From assembly GCA_024803745.1 (NCBI GenBank), contig JANJXV010000024.1:5984106-6048105 (forward strand): DNA of 64,000 nt, given 5' to 3'. The position numbers and the translations under genes are program-made. Under the pieces are notes generated by a model. It was not told the origin of the DNA. It was given only the letters and a program-made list of their open reading frames with translations, and did not search any database. Origin of the DNA: Megascapheus bottae (Eukaryota > Chordata > Mammalia > Rodentia > Geomyidae). Numbering within the stretch: position 1 is the first letter of the stretch; every line of letters begins with the position of its first letter. This document shows positions 44,756 through 54,480 of the stretch, one piece after another.

Positions 44756-45574
44756 TTCTTTTTCCAAAGTTGATAACTTTGAATTTTTCAACTCTTTCCT
44801 TAATTCACCAAATTAACTTTTCAAGTCCTACATTGTACCAATATATTAAGAGAAAAATCACATGTCAACAAATAATTTTTATCCTAATAAAATATAATGT
44901 CATTGGAGATGCATTTGTGAAGTGAAAATAACTTTGGCAAGTACTTTAGGAAATAGCATGATTCTTCAAGTATCTCCAAGTGGAAATGTGGACTTATCTG
45001 AAGGATTAGAAAAGCATCACAGTTGAAGCAGTTTGTTTTGTGCTAAAATCTGAAGGCTTAGTAAACCAAAAAGTCAGAAAACTTTCAATACAGAGAAAGC
45101 ATCAGATGATACATCCTTGGTGATAAAACTACTTGGTACTTTTGAAAATCAGTATTGTTCAAATGGAAGTTCAGATAATGAATTGATGTGAAATGATGCT
45201 GAAGGGCCAGGAAAAGGGCAAACTATACATTACAGCAGAGCTTTACAAATGAGCACCTGTGAACCTCTTCTCTCTCTCTCTCTCAGTAATTATCTCCCAC
45301 TTCTTGTCAACCGTAGCAACATAAAAGTGTGTAATATTTATTGTTTCTGATATACTTCTACAATATGGATCTATTCATTAGGTATGACATAGGTGTCATG
45401 CTATACATTTCCTCCTGTTTTCACTTAGCACTGGATTTTTAAAAACCCATCAGTATTATTGTGTGTATATCACCAATTACTTCCAGATAAATGTTTTATA
45501 TTTCATCTCTTCATAACATGTATCCAAAATATTTTAACTAATAATTTCTTAAATGTAAACAATCCTTTCAATTT
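44756..45574. other. Low-copy sequence with a short (TC)n
   Basis: (TC)n at 45270-45285. Nothing else recognised. Confidence 0.5.
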
Positions 45575-46056
45575 ATTTTTCCTTAATATATTTTTATTGT
45601 TATTAATAAAAGGGTTACATTACATTTGCCAGATAGAAGGTGCATTATTTCACAAACATTGATACCCCTTCTCATGTTTTTGTCCCTATTTCCCTCCCCC
45701 CAACCCTCCCCTTATCTTGTTTCTCCCCTTCCCTATCCCATTTCAAATAAACAAACATACCTACAGTATATCACATAACAAGGTAAGATAGTATAACAAG
45801 ACACTCTCAGCAATAGCATACTGGTGATCCCTCTGGCCACATCTCCACCAGCATCTATTGTTATTAGATTTCTTGATAATGGCCATTCTAACTGGAGTGA
45901 GTTAGAATCTCAGAGTTGTTTTGATTTGCATTTCTTTATGGCCAGAGATTTCGAAGATGTCAAGTATTTCTTCATGTGTGTATAGGCCATTCTTATTTCT
46001 TTTTCAGAGAAGACTCTCTTTAAGTCTTTGGCCCATCTTTGGATGGGATGGTTGTT
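45575..46056 (-). mobile_element. L1 fragment with internal deletion
   Basis: The 3'UTR (45575-45799) joins directly to ORF2 sequence (GTGATCCCTCTGGCCACATC) near 45800. About 575 bases present in the copy at 35012-36243 are missing. It ends near GGATGGTTGTTTTCG. Confidence 0.88.
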
Positions 46057-46610
46057 TTCGATTTCTTATTACCACAGCTATGACTCATTTGATAGACTTA
46101 CATACATTTTTGCTTGGAAGTGTAGTATGTGATGGACTTCTTTAACATATATGGGTCTAAAATAAATCCCTAGATAACAGTATGGCTAAATGCAAAATTG
46201 TTACAAAATTCTTTCAACTTTATCCTCATTTTCAGTCTTCAGTTCTACTATCTGCTGGTATTGTGACTGGTTTTGGCTAATGACAAAGCAGCAAATGTGT
46301 TTCATTTGCATATCTAAACTTGTATTGATATTTCAGATTCTTCATGGAATAGACCCGTCTGGATTTAGAAGACAGATATGTGATCTAGTGATCCAAATTA
46401 GTCCAGCTACAGAAAGCCAACTACCAAAATAGGGAAAACTCAATAGTCATGAATACCAGTGAGCACATGAGTGGACCAGGTATGATTATAAAGAATCTGG
46501 AATTACCAACTAAATGAAATGCATTTATTGGCTAAATGGATTAGGACATTGAGTGACTCATGGGGAGAGGTGATAGTTGTGATTTTCTAATATAGTGAGA
46601 CATGGGTATT
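46057..46610. other. Low-copy sequence, no gene seen
   Basis: The 80-residue frame at 46190-46432 has no recognisable motif. Confidence 0.45.
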
Positions 46611-46613
46611 TTA

Positions 46614-47045
46614 ACAGGAGGATTACAGTTCAAAGCCAGCCCGAGAACAAAATTATGTGAGACTTTTTTTTCATATATTTTTATTGTAATTAATAGAAGG
46701 GTTACATTACATTCACCAAATGGAAGGTACATTACTTCACATACATTGATATCCTTTCTTATGTCTTGGTCCCCATTTCCCTCCCTCTCACCCCCCTCAT
46801 CTTGTTTTACCCCTTTTCTTATCCAATTTCTAATAACCAAATACGCATATATCCAATATGTCAGATAACAAAATACTGTAACAATATGAGATAACCAAGG
46901 GACTGCAAAAGAGATGAGAGATAGCATAGTACATTAAGGACAACAATCACTCATCTCCATTTAACCACCAGCAAGCAAAACAGAAGTGGTGCTCTGGCTC
47001 AAGCCTTGAGCAGAAGAGTTCAGTGACAGGTCAGGCCCAAGTTCA
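46614..47045 (+). mobile_element. B1-Geo composite SINE split by an L1
   Basis: The left half piece (GGAGGATTACAGTTCAAAGC, ATTATGTGAGACT) lies at 46614-46663. The right piece (CTCCATTTAACCACCAGCAA, GAAGTGGTGCTCTGGCTCAA) lies at 46954-47045. Comparison with the intact copies at 25030 and 36298 shows the two pieces belong together. Confidence 0.85.
46664..46953 (-). mobile_element. 5'-truncated L1 3'UTR nested in a SINE
   Basis: Complement of tail and 3'UTR from TTTTTTTTCATATATTTTTA to ACAACAATCACTCAT. No clean TSD, so a small deletion probably accompanied the insertion. Confidence 0.9.
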
Positions 47046-47157
47046 AGAAGGAGAAGAAGAAGAAGGAGAAGGAGGAGAAGGAGAAGGAGAAGGAGAAGAA
47101 GAAGAAGAAGAAGAAGAAGAAGAAGAAGAAGAAGAAGAAGAAGAAGAAGAAGAAGAA
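47046..47157. repeat. (GAA)n tract grown from a SINE tail
   Basis: Imperfect GAA/GGA units followed by about 20 uninterrupted GAA units (about 47095-47157). It directly follows the GTTCAAG end of the B1-Geo SINE. The minus-strand poly-Leu and poly-Phe frames are artefacts. Confidence 0.95.
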
Positions 47158-47682
47158 GGTGGCTACATAAACACATAAAGGAAGTGGTAAGGTAGGTTTG
47201 AAATGTAGCATTAAAATACAAAGTAGCAGAACAATGAAGTATGGACATTATACAGTGTTGAGAACTTGAACAATCATCTAATGAATATTGTGGAACTGTG
47301 AATTCATTGCTTTGCAGAATGTTGAAATGACCATTGGATTCTTTCTACTGTCTATGTTAAGCTAATGGTACAAAAAGATGAATTATAGTTAGGACCTCTG
47401 GAAGTCTGCAGTCAATGTTGTGGAGGGGGGTTAGTCTTCATATTGCAGGATTGCTACTCTCTAATGATTAAATGCCAATTGAATCTTTTCCCATTGCCAT
47501 GATCTTAAAACTATAATCTTATACCATGATAAATTTCCTCTAAATTGAAAAAATCACTCTTGGCTGAGAAACATTGAGAAGAAAATAATAATTTTTCAGT
47601 TTGCACATAAATATTACAGATAATTTTGAAAGCCCCTCAAGTACTGGATTTGAAACAGAAAATGTATCTGTCTTCAGTGTGT
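47158..47682. other. Low-copy sequence, no gene seen
   Basis: No recognisable feature. Confidence 0.5.
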
Positions 47683-47694
47683 AAAAGAGTCTCA
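47683..47694. repeat. Left TSD of the young L1
   Basis: AAAAGAGTCTCA, identical to 48805-48816. GTCTCA is also L1 sequence, so the edge is ambiguous by a few bases. Confidence 0.8.
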
Positions 47695-48804
47695 TATCTA
47701 AAATATATCAACAACTCAAAAAATTGAATCACTCCAAAACTAATCTCCAAAGTAACAACCATCCCATTAAATAATGGGCCAAAGACTTAAAGAGAGTCTT
47801 CTCTGAAGAAGAAACAAAAATGGCCTATAGACACATGAAGAAATGCTCAACATCTCTCGTCATAAAAGAAATGCAAATCAAAACAACTCTAAGATTCCAC
47901 CTCACTCCAGTTAGAATGGCCAGGATCAGGAAAACGAATAATAACAGATGCTGGAGGGGATGTGGCCAGGAGGGATCACTACTACACTGTTGGTGGGAGT
48001 GCGAACTCCTTCAACCACTATGGAAAGCAGTGTGGCAGTGCCTCAAAAGGCTAAACATAAAACTCCCCTGTGACCCAGCAATTCCACTACTTGGCATTTA
48101 CCCAACCATCCAGAAACAAGGGCATACTAAATCCACTAGCACAACAATGTTCATTGCAGCACTATTCACCATAGCAAAGATATGGAACCAACCTAGATGT
48201 CCCTCAGTTGATGAGTGGATCAACAAGTTGTGGTATTTGTACACAATGGAATTCTATGCTGCTGTCAGAAAGAATGACATCGCCCCATTTGTTAGGAAAT
48301 GGAAAGACTTAGAAAAAATCATATTAAGTGAAGTAAGCCAGACTCAAAGGAACTTAGGCTCAATGGTTTCCCTCATTCGTCATAATCAGTAGAAACCTTG
48401 GGCTCTACTAGCAGAGATCTGCAATAGAGCAAAATCTTGATACATAAGGCCATATAGTATGAAGCTAATTGAAAGGACCTCCAGGATATTGAAACAAAAG
48501 CCATACAATGAATGATTGTTGTCCTTAATGTACTATGTTGTCTCTCATCTCTTTTGCTGTCCCTTGGTTATCTCATATTGTTATAGTATCTCACTTTGTT
48601 ATCTGATATATTGAATTTATTTGTATTTGGTTATTTGAAATTTGATAGGGAGGGGGGAAAACCAAGACGGGTGGGGGGTGTGTGGGGGGGGAGGGAAATG
48701 GGTACCAAGACATGTGAAAGGGTATCAATGTATGTGAATTAATGCACCTTCTATCTGCCAAATATCATGTAACCCTTTTACTAATTACAATAAAAAATGC
48801 AAAA
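47691..48804 (+). mobile_element. Young 5'-truncated L1
   Basis: Covers the last approximately 700 bases of ORF2 and the whole 3'UTR. It agrees closely with the full-length L1 at 13340-14432 but lacks the 13440 and 13895 deletions and keeps H in the cysteine-rich motif. TSD AAAAGAGTCTCA at 47683-47694 and 48805-48816. The 3'UTR has a strong G tract (48647-48696). Confidence 0.95.
47820..48392 (+). pseudogene. L1 ORF2 C-terminal fragment, open frame
   Basis: 190 residues from MAYRHMKKC to the normal ORF2 stop. It includes the cysteine-rich segment C-x3-C-x7-H-x4-C (near residues 42-59: [15 protein letters not shown]). It is open because the insertion is recent. It lacks endonuclease and reverse transcriptase and has no promoter of its own, so no function is proposed. 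Confidence 0.9.
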
Positions 48805-48945
48805 AAAAGAGTCTCAAAATGAAATAGAGTCTCCAACCAACTATCATACTACATCTGTGAGATCTCTAATAAGACTTTGGTACACATTAAAGTATGGCTT
48901 TCCACAGCAAAAGGATTTTTAAGGTGTCTTCATTGTCTTATTTTC

Positions 48946-49109
48946 TTCTTTGCCAGTCCTGAGGCACTGTCTTTGAGCTTTGTCACTCCACCACTCTACC
49001 ACTCTACCACTCTAGCACTATTTCCAGCTTTTCCTTATGTGGAATCAAACACATGGCTTCATGCATGATAGGCAAACATTCTACCAAAACTAGGCCATAA
49101 AACTGGCCC
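48946..49109 (-). mobile_element. IDL-Geo type SINE, diverged
   Basis: TTGCCAGTCCTGAGGCACTG, then a 9-bp tandem (CCACTCTAC, about three copies, 48989-49014), then CATGCATGATAGGCAAAC and AACTGGCCC. Parts of the Geo half are missing. Confidence 0.75.
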
Positions 49110-49494
49110 AATGGTCATACTCTTAAGAAACCTAATCATAGTTTTATTTAAAATGTTGTTGGTATGGTTATACTTTACTTTCAAGATTACATTGTAGTTA
49201 TTTTCAAATGACTTAAAAGTATTTCCTTTAAAATTTCTTAATAATCCCACTTCTGGGCATATATCCAATTGAACACAAATCAAGCGATACGATAGCTACC
49301 AGCACAACAATGTTCATTAAAGCACTGTTTACGGTAACCAAGATATAGAATCAACCCATATGTCTCTCAGTGGATAAATGGATAAAGAAAAAGGAATTCT
49401 ATGCTTCCACCTAAAAGAATGAAATAGCACCATTTGTAAGGAAATGGAAAGACATGGAAAACAATACATTAAGTGAAGTAAGCCAGACCTAAAT

Positions 49495-49505
49495 AAACAT
49501 AGGCT
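49495..49505. repeat. Left TSD of the SINE-L1 chimera
   Basis: AAACATAGGCT, identical to 49828-49838. Extends to 15 bp with one mismatch. Confidence 0.85.
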
Positions 49506-49827
49506 AGGGGCCAGGAGTGTGGCTAAGTGGTAGAGTGCTTGCCTAGCATGCATGAAACCCTGGGTTTGATTTCTCAGTACCACATACACAGAAAAAAAAC
49601 CAAAGTGTTGTTGTGGTTCAAGTGATAGAGTGCTAACCTCAAGAAAGCCCACAGACATTACCGGGGGTATGAATTCAAGCCCTAGGACTGACAAAAAGAA
49701 AACAGATGGGGATCAAGACATGTGAAAGGGTATCAATGTATGTGAATTAATGCTCTACCTATCGGGTAAATATCATGTAACCCTTCTATTAATTACAATA
49801 AAAAATAAAAAAAAAACAGAATAAAAG
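49506..49827 (+). mobile_element. Apparent SINE-L1 chimeric retroposon
   Basis: One TSD pair (AAACATAGGCT at 49495-49505 and 49828-49838) encloses two parts. The first is an IDL-Geo SINE (49506-49697). The second is the last approximately 100 bases of the L1 3'UTR with its A tail (49698-49827), in the same orientation. The SINE has no right-hand TSD of its own at the internal joint. This fits a template switch during target-primed reverse transcription, a process known for L1. Confidence 0.75.
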
Positions 49828-50034
49828 AAACATAGGCTGCATGGTTTCCCTCATTTGCAAAAACTACAGTGTGTCTATAAATCTACAAGTGAACACAATG
49901 GATAGATAGTAAAAGACAAATATTATTCTTGGCTATGATAAATTATACAGGACTCTATAAACATTCACACAGTAGACCAAAGGAGAACATTCTTAGGAGC
50001 TTAGAATCTTAAAACTATGTGTACATGATCATAA

Positions 50035-50122
50035 TGTGAAAGGGTATCAATGTATGGGAATTAATGCACCATCTATCTGGCAAATATCATGTAACCCTTC
50101 TATTAATTACAATAAAAATATA
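50035..50122 (+). mobile_element. Short L1 3' tail insertion
   Basis: ATGTGAAAGGGTATCAATG to TTAATTACAATAAAAATATA. About 90 bases of the L1 3' end. No clear TSD. Confidence 0.85.
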
Positions 50123-50570
50123 TGAAAAAAATAAATTATGTATATCAAAATGAACTCCAAGTAATGGAAGCAGGAGCCATTTTATTTACTTTGTGTGAGT
50201 CACTTTTTTCTGTTTTTCGTCCTTTGTCCCTTTTGTTTTTTTTTTTTTTTTGATTCTCTACCCTTTGTCCACTATAAACGTGTATCTTATTTAGGAAGGG
50301 CAAAGGGAAGCACAGAAATGGCAGGACAAAGGGTGAACTAATTCAACAGTGATACTCAACAGACACTATGTTGAAAATGAGCTATACAACTTTGGGGGTT
50401 TGAGGGAAACAAACTGAGACAAAGCCAGAGAAAAGGTAAAATTGTTCAAAAAGAAATGTATGCATTTCCTGACACAAGTGTAACCTTTCTTTATATCACC
50501 TTTATAATGAAATTATTTTAAAAATAAGAGTTTTATATAAAAGTACAATCAGAGATTTTTAATACATATA

Positions 50571-50877
50571 CCAGATGTACAAGGACTTGAACTTAGGGCC
50601 TGAGCTTATTTTTGCCTAAACCTAGCACTCTACAACAACTTGAGCCATAATTCCTCTTGTGGCTTTCATTCTTTCCTTTCCTTTCTTTGCCTTTCCTTTC
50701 CATTCCTTTTCTTTCTTTCTTTCTTTCCTTCTGCCTATATTTCTTTCTTTCTTTTTGCTAATTCAGTAGAGATAAGAGTAGTCTCCCAGAGTTTTCTGCA
50801 CATGATCACTTGGGAACAAGACCTTGAGATCTTCCTGAGCAACAAGTTATATAGGCTTGAGCCACTGGTGCCTGATA
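50571..50877 (-). mobile_element. B1-Geo composite SINE with CT expansion in its linker
   Basis: The Geo complement (ACAAGGACTTGAACTTAGGG, CAACTTGAGCC) and the B1-like complement (TCCTGAGCAACAAGT, GAGCCACTGGTGCCTG) are separated by about 95 bases of CTTT/CCTTT repeats (50665-50757) where the short T-rich linker should be. Confidence 0.75.
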
Positions 50878-52766
50878 CAGAGTACGTTTAACTTGTTATT
50901 TAATGAATTATTTTGAAATAATGATTATATTTCATTCTAGAATTGTAATTTAGAATAAGATAATTTTATTCTAGAATAAGAGATAATAGGCCATACAAGA
51001 AAATGAGATATTATGGAACCATAAAGAGAGAAAATATATACTTTTCAATAGAGCAAATTTCCCAAAGAGATATCATCGAACTTGTAATTTTTTTTAATTT
51101 CAGATTTTATGAGATATCAAAGAAGTTTTTCAATTCCAACAGAGAAGAGATTGAGTTATCCTTGATGTAAAGAAGAATATTTAAATATCATTTGAAATTC
51201 AATCCTTTTTTTCTTAAAAGCTTAAAGTCATTAATTAGAAAGATTTCCATTCATTCTCAATTGATGTTTAACATAAAAGGCACAGTAACAGTTCTGAAAG
51301 GGATGCATTGTAATGCCTTGGTTAAGAGAATCACATTTTAATAAAGTCCCATTGTTTGATATAACTCTTTGGTCTACCACATTCAAGTTTTGACAGATTT
51401 CAGAATATTTCCTTTCAGTATGATCAAATTTGTGATGAAGCAGTATTTATGCACACCCAAAAATTAGCATAATGAGTACATTATGTAATAATGTGTAAAT
51501 ATATAAAAGCCTAAATCAAATATATTCTTAATATTATTTTATTTTGCTCAGATAAGAAAAGAAAATTACAATGGATTCAGCCAAAGAACAAAATTTAAAT
51601 CAATTGTTTGCCTAATTACAGAAAAGGAAAGATTGTTTATATTATTTAGGAGCGAGACAACATAAGAATATTGAAGTGATTATTCATATTTTTCATTATT
51701 GAGAATATGAGAACATTCTAGAATTAAAGATATCAAGGTACATTCTAATGTATGTAAAAGTTTGGAAATAAAATTTCCTCTTGTTTAAGGTATCATGACA
51801 ACACATATTCTATTACTGAAATAGCCATCATTTTAAAATAAAAGGAATTTTGCTTTGCTTTAGTACTATATTCTAGATAATCCTTGATACAAATAAATGC
51901 TAATTTGAAGATTATTTTCCTGGAAAAATATTGCTTGTAAATTAAAGTCCCTTGTCCCCATGATCTATTTTACTTCAAAGAGAATTTCAAAAGACTGCAT
52001 AAATTAACCAAGAAAATAAAAAGATCAGAGGATGAGGAAATACGTTGAGTGAAAGTTTTTAATAATTACTGATGAAAGTTGAAGATTGGCCACTGAAATA
52101 GTCCAGGTTATTATTGTAGAATACTTTTTGTTTTCTTAATTCAATTCTGAAAATGACATCCTGAATCCCACAATGGATATTGCTCAGATTGATTAATAAT
52201 ATAAAGCAAAGATTAAACTGGAAATTTCCTCTCCTGATCAAGACCATTGAGATTTCCTTTCTCAAGCTTGTGAGAGAGAAAAGAGCAAGGAATGAGAGAA
52301 GGAATAGAAACAAGAGAAAGTAAAGGGGATGGAGCCACAAAAACACACAACATATTTGTATGTGGAATAGAGGACCAGAGATATTAATCTCATATCTTTA
52401 CAGAATCATCTCTGACCTTCTTAGTCATACCTTTACTTTGAAAATTTGATGGAAAATTTCAGTGGTTATTAAAGTTAAAGTAACTTTGCTAAAATAACGC
52501 CCACTTGGTTGTGGTGTGGCATGATTTTTATGTTTCTGACTTCAATTTTTCCTGAAATATTGAATAGAGTCTGTAATATAATTTTGTACACCATTTATTA
52601 GACCTGTTATTTGATAATTTTCTTTGTTGTATTATTTTTATTTTCCTTTGCCCCTTCCTCCTTCTTTCTTTCTTTTTTTCTTTCCTTCTTTGAATGTGTG
52701 TGTTTCTGATTTTGCTAGTATTTCTCTCATTAAATGAATGGATTAAATGAATGCAATTAAATGAAT
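50878..52766. other. 1.9 kb low-copy AT-rich sequence, no gene seen
   Basis: Short pyrimidine runs at 52643-52693. The 95-residue minus frame at 52059-52346 has a hydrophobic stretch but no recognisable domain. Confidence 0.45.
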
Positions 52767-52779
52767 TACAGTCCCTTTT

Positions 52780-52997
52780 GTTTTTCTTTTTCTTTCCTTT
52801 TTTTTTTTTTTTGCTAGTCGGGGGCTTGAGCCAAGGGCTTGAGCACTGTCCTTGGACATTCTCAAGGTTAAAGCTCTACCACTTGAGCCTCAGCACCATT
52901 TCTGGCTTTTTTCTATGTATGTGGTACCGAGAAATTGAATCCGGGTCTTCGTGCATGTTAGGCAAGCACTCTACCACTAGGCCAAATTCTCGGACCC
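52780..52997 (-). mobile_element. IDL-Geo type SINE with 13-bp TSD
   Basis: Complement of the full dimer with a long T-rich tail side. TSD TACAGTCCCTTTT at 52767-52779 and 52998-53010. Confidence 0.95.
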
Positions 52998-53260
52998 TAC
53001 AGTCCCTTTTTACTGTCCCAAATAAACTATGTAGAATCATTATAATTAATTCATAAATGTTTGGCATGATTTTGTATGTAAAAATTCTGATCTGGTACTT
53101 TTCGGTGTTCCATGAGTTTTAAATATTCAGGATCATAATCAGGAGGTCTATTTAGGATATCTATTTCATTTCTGAATAGTGTATTTGGATGTGTGTGTCT
53201 GTGGTAGTTTGCATATACCATCCATGTATTGGCATAAAATTGCCTATAATGTCACTTTTT

Positions 53261-54470
53261 TATTAAAGAATTTATTAACATGATTTTTACATCATATTTA
53301 AAATGACATGTTTAACGAACAAGGATTCAAGAAGGGAATCTCTATATACAATCACTGGCACTTAGTTTATAGAACATAATCAAAATTAGCTAAGGGTTTG
53401 TATGACATAGATACATATTAATCTATGAAATAAAACATTATATCTATAGAGTCATAGGTTTTTATGCCTATGTAGTTCTGTTTATATTTCCCGTACCATG
53501 TCCAAAGCATTGGGTATGCAAATACTGAGTCCTCACTCTTGTACTGTTTGGATCTAATATCCACATATTAAGGTTACCATGCGCCTTTTGTGTTCCTTTG
53601 GTCTTGACTTGTCTCACTCAACATGATTCTCTCTAGATTCATCCACTTCCCTGCAAATGCCATTATTTTATCTTGTCTGTTGGCTATGTAGATTTCCATT
53701 GTACATATAGTGCAGAGGAAAACATAGCTGAGCAGGTGTCCTTATCATACCTTGGGTTGTGATGTGCTTAGAAGTGGTATGGCAGAATTATAGGGGAGGT
53801 CAATTTTCAGTTGTTTAGAAACCTCCACCCTGCTTTCCAGAGTGGCTGAACTAGTTTACAAACCCACCAGCAGTGTAGTAAGGTTCCACTTTTCCACAAC
53901 CCCACCAGCATCTGTCATTGTCTGAGTTTAAAATCTTGGCCATTCTTATTAGGGTAGGCGGTATCGTAGGGTTGTTTTTATTTGCATTTCCTTTATGACC
54001 ATAGATGATGAACATTTTCTCACATGCTTTTCTGCCATTTTAATCTCTTCTTTTGATAAGTCTCTCTTTAGTTCCCTTGTTTATTTATTGAATGGTTTGT
54101 TGGTTTTGGGGGGATTAGTTTTTTGAGTTCCTGTAGATGCTGGATATTAAGTATTTGTCAGATGTATTATGGGTAAATATCTTTTCCCATTTGGTTGGCT
54201 GTCTCTCTACTTTTGTTGCTATGCTTTTATCTGTGCACAAACTTTTTACTTTCAGGTAGTCCCATTTTCGAGTCTCCCGCCAGTCTGTTGTGACCCTGGG
54301 ATTCTGGTCAGGAATCTTTTGCCTGTGCCTATGAGTTCCAGTGTCTCTCCTACTCTATTATGTAGCACTTTCATGGTTTCTGTCTGACACTGAGGTGTTT
54401 GATCCACTTTGAGATAATGCTTGTGCATGGTGAAAGGCTAGGGTCAATTTTTAGTTTTCTGCATGTGGCT
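53261..54470 (-). mobile_element. Old L1 with a distinct 3'UTR
   Basis: 53261-53465 matches the complement of the 227-bp retroposon at 19358-19584. It continues into a degraded L1 3'UTR and the ORF2 C-terminal region (CTCACTCAACATGATTCTC, GAGTGGCTGAACTAG, TTAGTTTTCTGCATGTGGCT). An imperfect TSD, GTCACTTTTT at 53251-53260 and GTCACGTTTT at 54471-54480, supports one insertion of about 1.2 kb. Confidence 0.82.
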
Positions 54471-54480
54471 GTCACGTTTT

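Larger units (their letters stand above)
49243..50525 (+). mobile_element. Old L1 (ORF2 end and 3'UTR) carrying insertions
   Basis: ORF2-end landmarks: CCCACTTCTGGGCATATATC, AACAATGTTCATTAAAGCAC, AGTGAAGTAAGCCAGAC. The 3'UTR landmarks GTGTCTATAAATCTACAA and GACAAAGGGTGAAC are shared with the old L1 at 36630. It ends TAACCTTTCTTTATATCACC and an A-rich tail near 50525. It is interrupted at 49506-49827 and 50035-50122. Confidence 0.85.

Noticed and set aside
46961..47248. Poly-Leu and poly-Phe minus-strand frames
   Set aside because: Artefact of the (GAA)n tract.
47820..48392. 190-residue open frame as a possible domesticated L1-derived gene
   Set aside because: It lies in a young TSD-flanked insertion, so being open reflects age rather than selection.
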